Part shown: in pieces, positions 7,363-11,598 of the stretch
Position numbering within the stretch: position 1 is the first letter of the stretch
How the letters are laid out: the number at the start of each line of letters is the position of its first letter
Source of the DNA: QHWT01 sp963755695
GTDB taxonomy: Bacteria > Acidobacteriota > Vicinamibacteria > Vicinamibacterales > 2-12-FULL-66-21
NCBI GenBank assembly: GCA_963755695.1
Contig: CAVWLB010000005.1
Location: forward strand, 1 to 11,598
Length of the DNA stretch: 11,598 nt
Reading direction: 5' to 3'
Position numbers and translations under genes: made by a program
Notes under the pieces: model-generated
The model's database searches: none
Seen by the model: only the letters and a program-made list of their open reading frames with translations
Told to the model about the DNA's origin: nothing

Positions 7363-7504
7363 TTGCGCTGGCGCTCAACGAACGACAAACCGCCTGATTC
7401 GGGTTGGCGCTGACGAACCGCGTATTCCAGGCTCTGGCACTATACGAGTTTGTGGTGACGAACCCGCAGTTTGATTGCTTCGCGGCTCGCCAGCATCCAT
7501 CAAA
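7363..7504. other. Gap between kinase and recombinase remnant R2
   Basis: No gene is seen. CGAAC-type short motifs recur (TGACGAAC twice, plus related GACGAAC/ACGAAC words within about 80 bases), but without a regular period. The segment corresponds in position to where repeat A would follow R2, yet it does not resemble repeat A. Confidence 0.3.
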
Positions 7505-7582
7505 TCAGGAAGCACCCCGCAGCGCATCAATCTGCTGCAACCAGCTGAACAATGGGTTCGAACCCGCATAAGTCTGGTCCAT
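7505..7582 (-). pseudogene. Serine recombinase C-terminal remnant R2
   Basis: A 25-codon frame starting MDQTYAGSNP, with W and QQID further on, ends at TGA 7505-7507. It aligns codon for codon, including the stop, with R3 at 9609-9686. On the DNA level the two share GGGGTTATGGACCA with only silent-looking changes after it. The ATG is preceded by GAAGAAGGGG, which could act as a Shine-Dalgarno, but the same bases encode EEGV in a longer recombinase tail. The remnant lies between the kinase stop and the permease fragment, in a 290-base gap otherwise empty of genes. It may be a fossil or a microprotein. Confidence 0.5.
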
Positions 7583-7652
7583 AACCCCTTCTTCCCGGCT
7601 CAAGACGGTTTCAGATTGCCCACGCCCTCACTCGAAGCCACAAGCCCCCCCT

Positions 7653-8192
7653 ATGGGTATAAGCTCGACCAATGAACGCGTGCCATCGACTGGCGCAGGG
7701 GTTCTGGGCGATCTGAAGCTTGCCGTGAGGCGTCTGCTCGCCACTCCGCTCTTCACGATTTTCGCCGTGCTCTCACTGGCGGTCGGTGTCGCCGTCACCA
7801 CGACCGTGTACCCCGTCGCGGACTCGATCCTCCTTAGCGATCCTGGCATCGCCGATCCCGATCGCATCGCCTTCGTCGTGACACCGGCAACGAGGGACGC
7901 TTGCTGAGCGGTTCGGTCTCAAAACCGGACTTCGAAGACCTGCGCGCCGCGCAATTCTCGTTCAGTCAACTCTCCGCATCAGCGCTGTTCACTCCGCGCG
8001 CTCGCATTGTCGTCAACGACTGAACTTGTTGCCGCCGAAGCGGTCGACGGCGCGTACTTCTCGACGCTCGGGGTCCAAGCTGCAATCGGCCGACCGATTG
8101 CGCCTGCCGATGAAGCGTCGCCCGTAGCAGTCCTCAGCGACTTTCTGTGGCGCGCACGGTTCGGGGCGGATCCGAGGATTGTCGGACAAACC
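7653..8192 (+). pseudogene. N-terminal fragment of an ADOP/MacB-type ABC permease
   Basis: The first frame (from ATG 7653) reads LGDLKLAVRRLLATPLFTIF, then a membrane helix (about residues 30-55) and DSILLSDPG..DPDRIAFV. This is the usual opening of the acidobacterial duplicated orphan permeases related to MacB. After a shift near 7885 a second frame gives SKPDFEDLRAAQFSFSQLSA up to about 8015. A third frame gives AAEAVDGAYFSTLGVQAAIG and SPVAVLSDFLWRARFGADPR, ending IVGQTI at about 8192. These are the conserved steps of the MacB periplasmic core domain. Everything after it (about 600 residues with the other membrane helices) is gone and replaced by an unrelated domain. The fragment cannot transport. 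No clear ribosome binding site precedes 7653. Confidence 0.8.
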
Positions 8193-8370
8193 ATCTCTCC
8201 GGGGCCTGCGCTTCGCGCACTGGCGCATGCCGACATTGGCTGCATGGCTCAACTCACGCGGCGTTCGGAGGCGGAATTGCGCGCGCTACACGGCATGGGC
8301 CAAAGGCGCTTCGGGATTCTGAAGTCCGCGCTGGCGCAGAAGGGTCGCCATCTTCGCGAGACAAGCGAAC
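8193..8370 (+). pseudogene. Helix-hairpin-helix domain protein fragment fused to the permease frame
   Basis: Directly after the permease motif, in the same frame, the sequence changes to PALRALAHADIGCMAQLTRR then SEAELRALHGMGQRRFGILK and SALAQKG. This is the helix-hairpin-helix fold (related to the RNA polymerase alpha C-terminal domain) of a family of small DNA-binding-like proteins that usually read PA.RAL..AGI..L.QL....E.E...LHGMG. Most of the domain is present, but its own start codon is missing. The frame runs past the normal end and continues antisense to the YdeI gene up to 8705 without meaning. The splice suggests a deletion or an insertion-excision event. Confidence 0.65.
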
Positions 8371-8976
8371 TCAGCGACGCTCGGGGTGAGGCGTTTCACC
8401 GCGTTCCAACATATCGACCAGTGCGGCGATTTTCCTCGCACGTCCAGCCGGTGTCTTCATGTTGGTGGTGCGAAACGCGAGTGCATAAAGGTTCTGCCGC
8501 CCCAGCGACTGAAACGTCTTCCGTGCGCGCGGGCTGGCGTCGATCGCTTTTCGCAGATCGGCGGGGAAATTGGCGTCTAACGCGCCGCGCATCGGCGCGT
8601 ACGCCCGGTTCCAACGGCCATCGGCCTTCGCCGCGTCCACTTGCCGCTGTCCGTGCGGCGTCATGCGCCCGGCCTTCGTCAACCGCGCGACGTGCTCGCG
8701 GTTGATCTGACTCCAGATGCTCTTCGCCCGGCGCGGCGTGTATCGCTGCAGATAGGAGCGTTCATCGAATGCCTTGCGGATGCCATCGATCCATCCCCAA
8801 CACAGCACGACGTCGAGCGCTTCCGCAATCGTGATCGACGGCACGGAGGAGCCCTTCTTGTAGATGCGCAGCCACACTTCACGCTCACGTGCATGGTTCT
8901 TGCGCATCCAGGATTCGAATGCCGCTTCAGTGAAAAAGGTCTTGATCTTCCCGGACCCTGGAACGACTGAGGCCAT
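8371..8976 (-). CDS. YdeI/OmpD-associated (OmdA) family protein
   Basis: The 201-residue product matches the YdeI/OmdA family across its whole length. It has KIKTFFTEAAFESWMRKNH at the N-terminus, EALDVVLCWGWIDGIRKAFD (about 52-71), SYLQRYTPRRAKSIWSQIN (74-92), GRMTPHGQRQVDAAKADGRW, and the closing LERGETPHPERR. The length is usual for the family. ATG 8976 is preferred over an upstream TTG (9030): it starts where family similarity starts and has AGAGGG upstream. Members are linked to stress and cationic-peptide tolerance in enterobacteria, but the biochemical role is not settled. It is monocistronic and convergent with the helix-hairpin-helix fragment. This is one of the few intact genes here. 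Confidence 0.9.
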   Translation of the reverse strand: MASVVPGSGKIKTFFTEAAFESWMRKNHAREREVWLRIYKKGSSVPSITIAEALDVVLCWGWIDGIRKAFDERSYLQRYTPRRAKSIWSQINREHVARLTKAGRMTPHGQRQVDAAKADGRWNRAYAPMRGALDANFPADLRKAIDASPRARKTFQSLGRQNLYALAFRTTNMKTPAGRARKIAALVDMLERGETPHPERR

Positions 8977-9129
8977 GTTGAGGATCGCCCTCTGAGGATA
9001 GCACCCCGCCCAGTCCAGGGCGCCGTTCAAGAAATCGAGAGGCCGAGGCGATCCTCAAACAGGCCGCACCCTGACGACGCTGGTGCGAGGCGCACGAGCA
9101 CGAGACCTGATGCGTTCGGCGAGTTGCCG

Positions 9130-9327
9130 ACTTGTATGCGCGGCCCCACTCCGAGCCAACTGGCCAAGCCCGCCTGCACAGCGGCGCGAACCTGTCCCGT
9201 GACTGGTCCCGTTCTGTCAAGAGCCGGAGTGCCTCACGCATGGCTTCGCTGGCGGTTTGGTGGAGACCCCTCGCAACCCTTTCGTTCACGAGAGGTTCGA
9301 GCTCTTGGCGTGAGCGAGACAATTCAT
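9130..9327 (-). pseudogene. ParD-like (CopG/RHH) antitoxin remnant
   Basis: Reading ATG 9325-9327 with two single-base insertions removed gives MNVSLTPELEPLVNERVARG, then QTASEAMREALRLLTERDQ, the ribbon-helix-helix antitoxin pattern of ParD (MNVSLTPELE..V...V.SGRY.SASEVVREALRLL.ER). A third shift near 9187 leads to RAAVQAGLASW, matching the family C-terminal helix. As printed, the frame begins only at TTG 9322. No ParE/RelE toxin is recognisable downstream, and the next gene on that strand is YdeI. In a complete system the antitoxin would neutralise a gyrase- or ribosome-directed toxin and repress its own promoter. The remnant is almost certainly non-functional unless the indels are assembly errors. 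Confidence 0.6.
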
Positions 9328-9339
9328 GTGAGTCAGCCC

Positions 9340-9361
9340 TCGCGTCGCGAGCGAGACGCGA
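9340..9361. promoter_or_regulatory. Palindrome upstream of the antitoxin, possible operator
   Basis: TCGCGTC (9340-9346) and GACGCGA (9355-9361) are perfect inverted arms with an 8-base spacer, 13-34 bases before the antitoxin ATG. ParD-type antitoxins bind palindromes in this position to autoregulate. Operator function is inferred from position only. Confidence 0.3.
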
Positions 9362-9414
9362 TAGCGGAGACTCTCGATCTTTGAAATAGACGCACCACGT
9401 GCGACGACCGAGCA

Positions 9415-9555
9415 GTCCCCGAAATTGTCCATGCCAGCTCCCCAGACAGGGCTTCCGGAGCCAACAGCAGCCAGATCGCTCGATCGAGGGAGTGATTGAA
9501 GAGCGAGGATTTGCGAAGAAAAACGGCGATGGCCGAAATACTGATCGGCGTTTAG
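9415..9555 (-). repeat. Dispersed repeat A, copy 2
   Basis: This is the partner of 371-511. It begins GTCCCCGAAATTGTCC and ends GTTTAG. Here the A unit runs straight into CCGCCTTACGC at 9556, the stop-codon side of a recombinase tail (R3). This gives the uninterrupted A+R order that copy 1 lost through the IS110 insertion. The GTCCCCGAAATT edge resembles ends seen beside REP-associated Y1 transposase elements, from memory and unverified. Confidence 0.7.
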
Positions 9556-9608
9556 CCGCCTTACGCGGCTCTCTGGAACGCGCACGAACCCTTGAGCGAA
9601 GCCATGGC

Positions 9609-9686
9609 CTATGACACTCGACTCAGGCTTTCGAGTTGCCGCATCCACAGCACGACGCGGTTCCAACTGGCGCAGGTTTGGTCCAT
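9609..9686 (-). pseudogene. Serine recombinase C-terminal remnant R3
   Basis: Twenty-five codons starting MDQTCASWNR, followed by LWMRQLESL and stop TAG 9609-9611. It has the same length and stop position as R2. About 35 bases further along the minus strand, TTCCAGAGAGCCGCGTAA (9558-9575) still encodes FQRAA-stop, which matches the FQKAA-stop end of R1. About 40-50 bases therefore appear to have been inserted inside this tail, creating an earlier stop. It lies between repeat A copy 2 and the protease gene. Confidence 0.5.
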
Positions 9687-9840
9687 AACCCCCTCTTCTC
9701 CTGTTGTTCCGATACCCTCAGTTCAACGAGATACGCGGATAGGGTGTAGGTTGCGAGCCGCCTCGACTCGCATCTACTAAAGTGCGTCCGGCTGACGGCT
9801 ATGGAACCCTTCGGCGATACCATTTCTTTGAGCACATCCC

Positions 9841-10842
9841 ATGAACAGCACAGTCAGATCAGTTCCTTCGGTCATGGCAGGCGCGCTTGCAGTTCTGCTC
9901 GGATCGGTAGCGGCGTCGGCTCAGGCCACGGTCGACACCGAAAACAGCTACGCGAATGTTGGCGCGATCATGGTTTGGCGCGTCGATGATTCCGGAAAGC
10001 CCGTCGAGCTCAGGGGGTTCGCAAGCGGCACACTGGTTCGCCCGCGCGTAATGATCACGGCCGGTCACTTCACCGCCCCAGTGAAGGCACTGGGTGAGAT
10101 ACCACCTACCCTTCGCATATTCGCCAGCTTCAATCCAACGGATGCTCGGGATCCTCGCACATGGATTCCGGTGATCGCTGCGGCCACGCACCCATCGATG
10201 CCACACTGCCCGCCGCCGCCGCAATGCGATCCGACCGACGACATCCTGGTCGCTCCACTCGAACCGGGCATCGCCGACGTCGGACTCGTGTTCCTCGAAC
10301 GTGCGCCGGCCAACATTAAACCAGCAGTACTTGCCGCGCCGGGCACACTCGAGAGATCGGAGGGCGCTCGCACGACGATCGTCGGATATGGCCTCACGTC
10401 ACCCGGGCGAGCGTTGCCTGTCGCAGTGGACGCATGGCCATGGGACGGTAAGCGGCGCATCAGGACCTCGGCCGTGCGGAGGATCGTCGATGAAACCTGG
10501 GGACTCTGGTCGATACCGAGCCACGTGTGTTCTGGGGATTCAGGCGGTGGCATTTTCCTGAATGCGCGGTCCGGTCGCACAGTTGAGCGACTCGTAGCCA
10601 ACGTGAGCGATGGAGGTCAGGACTGCCGCCGCCATAACAACAACAATCGCCTTGACACTCGCGCGATTCAGAAATGGATTGACGAAACCGTAAAGCGCGA
10701 ATCGGGAGAAATGATCGACCAACAGCTCACGAGGGTTGCAGACGATCGACGCAACGCAGCCACCCGATCAGACGGTTCCAAGTGGCGTTGTTCTGGTCCA
10801 CCACTCTTTCATTTCCATCCCGGATTGTCCGCAAGTAGCTGA
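9841..10842 (+). CDS. Secreted trypsin-like (S1 family) serine protease
   Basis: The 333-residue product has a Sec signal peptide (hydrophobic 12-25, ASA-QA cleavage near 27). A chymotrypsin-fold catalytic triad is readable: H76 in MITAGHF (the TAAHC site), D146 in IADVGLVFLE, and S234 in CSGDSGGGIF. TIVGYGLTSPG is the typical mid-domain strand. The last residue of GDSGGP is G here. Cysteines at 123, 129 and 230 may form disulfides. A helical end (DTRAIQKWIDETVKRES, up to about 292) is the expected end of the fold. The final 38-40 residues overlap the antisense recombinase tail R4 and look non-native. No good ribosome binding site precedes ATG 9841. It probably acts outside the cytoplasm on protein substrates; specificity is not predictable. 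Confidence 0.88.
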   Translation: MNSTVRSVPSVMAGALAVLLGSVAASAQATVDTENSYANVGAIMVWRVDDSGKPVELRGFASGTLVRPRVMITAGHFTAPVKALGEIPPTLRIFASFNPTDARDPRTWIPVIAAATHPSMPHCPPPPQCDPTDDILVAPLEPGIADVGLVFLERAPANIKPAVLAAPGTLERSEGARTTIVGYGLTSPGRALPVAVDAWPWDGKRRIRTSAVRRIVDETWGLWSIPSHVCSGDSGGGIFLNARSGRTVERLVANVSDGGQDCRRHNNNNRLDTRAIQKWIDETVKRESGEMIDQQLTRVADDRRNAATRSDGSKWRCSGPPLFHFHPGLSASS

Positions 10843-11598
10843 AGGCCGGTGCGGTTACGCGGGTTCCAACAACGCCTTTTCGTCGAACACGATTCCGTCT
10901 GGAAAGAACGGTTGTTGGAACCCCTGGCGTTGTTCGAGCGAGGCTTGGACCCAGAGGTCTGACGCGCGTGGCAGAACGCGTTCGGCGAACGCTTTGCCGC
11001 ACGCTGAGCGCTCGCGAGTTCTTCGCGCGCGGCTGCCTTCCGCGCCTTGCAGATCTGCAGAACTGATTCCTTGAGTAGCCGCATGTAGCCTGGCGTTGGC
11101 TGCAGTGGGCAAGTTCGTCTGCGAACAGTCTCGAGTTTCGCCTTCGTCACGTTGACCGCGCGGCAGCCAGGGCGGCAGTGGTAGGACGCGTAGACTCGCG
11201 TAGGCCCTTCGACCAGCTGCCGGTGAGGCCTCGACCACAGGACTCGCAGCGCACGAAGGCGCGCAATGGGAAGTCCGGCTGCGTCCGCTGCGGTGGCGTA
11301 GTGCTCGGAACTCGCCGACAAGACCGTTTGCACACGGTAGAACAGGTCCTCGGAGATCAGGGGTTCGAAGTCGCCGCGCTTTCGGCGAACACCATACTCG
11401 GGGACATCCACGATGCCGGCGTAGAGCTGATTCCGCAGGAGCGACGATTTGATTCTCATGGCCGAATGCAGCTTCGAGGGCGAATGGGAGAGGCAAGTGC
11501 ACTTCCTGCCCCTCTGAGGGCGCGCCAGGAAAGCTCGGTCTGGATCAAGCAGCGGACGTCCTCGTTCGTGCGCCTGAGGCCGTTTCTGCCACTTCGCG
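10727..11598 (-). pseudogene. Large serine recombinase (resolvase/invertase family), degenerate, 5' end outside window
   Basis: Several frames together spell the C-terminal half of a large serine recombinase. The recombinase domain shows SSLLRNQLYAGIVDVPEYGV then RRKRGDFEPLISEDLFYRVQ. A zinc ribbon in a shifted frame shows PLRAFVRCESCGRGLTGSWS, and back in the first frame YASYHCRPGCRAVNV completes it. LQPTPGYMRLLKESVLQICK and AAREELASAQR follow. The next coiled-coil segment (about 60 residues in relatives) is missing, and the text resumes in another frame with FAERVLPRASDLWVQASLEQ and FFPDGIVFDE. After one more shift it reads GTRVTAPAFSYLRTI, then the R4 tail (VDQNNATWN..., stop 10727-10729). 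The catalytic serine domain lies beyond the right edge. At least three frameshifts and a deletion make it inactive. It ends inside the convergent protease gene. Confidence 0.8.
10861..10923. repeat. Perfect 13-base inverted repeat in the recombinase 3' part
   Basis: GGGTTCCAACAAC (10861-10873) and GTTGTTGGAACCC (10911-10923) are exact reverse complements separated by 37 bases. They lie in the recombinase codons for FQQPFF and for KGVVGTR, on either side of the FFPDGIVFDE motif. The outer flanks (ACGC) also match. It may be a recombination scar or a chance product of similar codons. A regulatory role is not evident. Confidence 0.4.

Noticed and set aside
7550..7575. tRNA T-arm-like GGGTTCGAACCC
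   Set aside because: The flanks do not pair as a T-stem and no cloverleaf, anticodon arm or acceptor stem can be formed. The word lies within the R2 codons.
2121..10804. Integron cassette array with the repeats as attC sites
   Set aside because: Orientation and spacing are suggestive, but there is no integrase gene, no paired RYYYAAC/GTTRRRY cores, and the repeats are conserved as codons rather than as foldable palindromes.
10855..11502. Separate 215-codon minus frame
   Set aside because: Only its last part (FAERVLPRASDLW onward) is meaningful and belongs to the frameshifted serine recombinase; the rest is out of frame.
11460..11598. RTNEDVR motif on the minus strand, like a ParB-type or helix-turn-helix domain
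   Set aside because: The match is only seven residues, in a frame that stops at once, and the position is where recombinase coding sequence is expected.

Overview
The window comes from a GC-rich bacterial chromosome, most likely an acidobacterium of the Vicinamibacteria type. This is inferred from the pairing of a TIGR02999-type ECF sigma factor with a TPR-tailed serine/threonine kinase and from a fragment of an ADOP-type (MacB-like) permease, all typical of that phylum. No rRNA, tRNA or CRISPR array is visible. The GC content drops over about 2100-3400, which hints at transferred DNA.

Left part (1-2420): a 3'-end stub of an amidohydrolase runs into a dispersed repeat (A, copy 1). Next comes an IS110-family element with a frameshifted 5' end and a long, hairpin-rich 3' non-coding region that is a candidate bridge RNA. 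It is followed by a short reading frame that matches the C-terminus of a serine recombinase (R1). The second A copy (9415-9555) lies directly beside another recombinase tail (R3), so the IS110 element appears to have landed inside a pre-existing A+R unit.

Middle part (2420-7652): a low-GC stretch without a recognisable gene, a convincing secreted protein on the minus strand (2753-3343), then a divergent signalling module. An ECF sigma factor (3654-4275) overlaps a membrane serine/threonine kinase with a TPR-rich C-terminus (4244-7362). Both are broken by single-base indels with no nonsense codon, so either recent decay or assembly error is possible. Another recombinase tail (R2) follows.

Right part (7653-11598): an ADOP permease 5' fragment is spliced onto a helix-hairpin-helix domain fragment. 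A convergent, intact YdeI/OmdA-family gene follows, then a frameshifted ParD-like antitoxin without a visible toxin, A copy 2 with R3, and an intact secreted trypsin-like protease. Last is a degenerate large serine recombinase on the minus strand that leaves the window and whose C-terminus (R4) overlaps the protease 3' end.

Overall this is an accessory region of intact single genes separated by gene stubs, with recombinase tails R1-R4 all in the same orientation near the breakpoints. The recombinase-tail family, the reconstructed A+R unit split by IS110, and the structured IS110 3' region are the most interesting signals.
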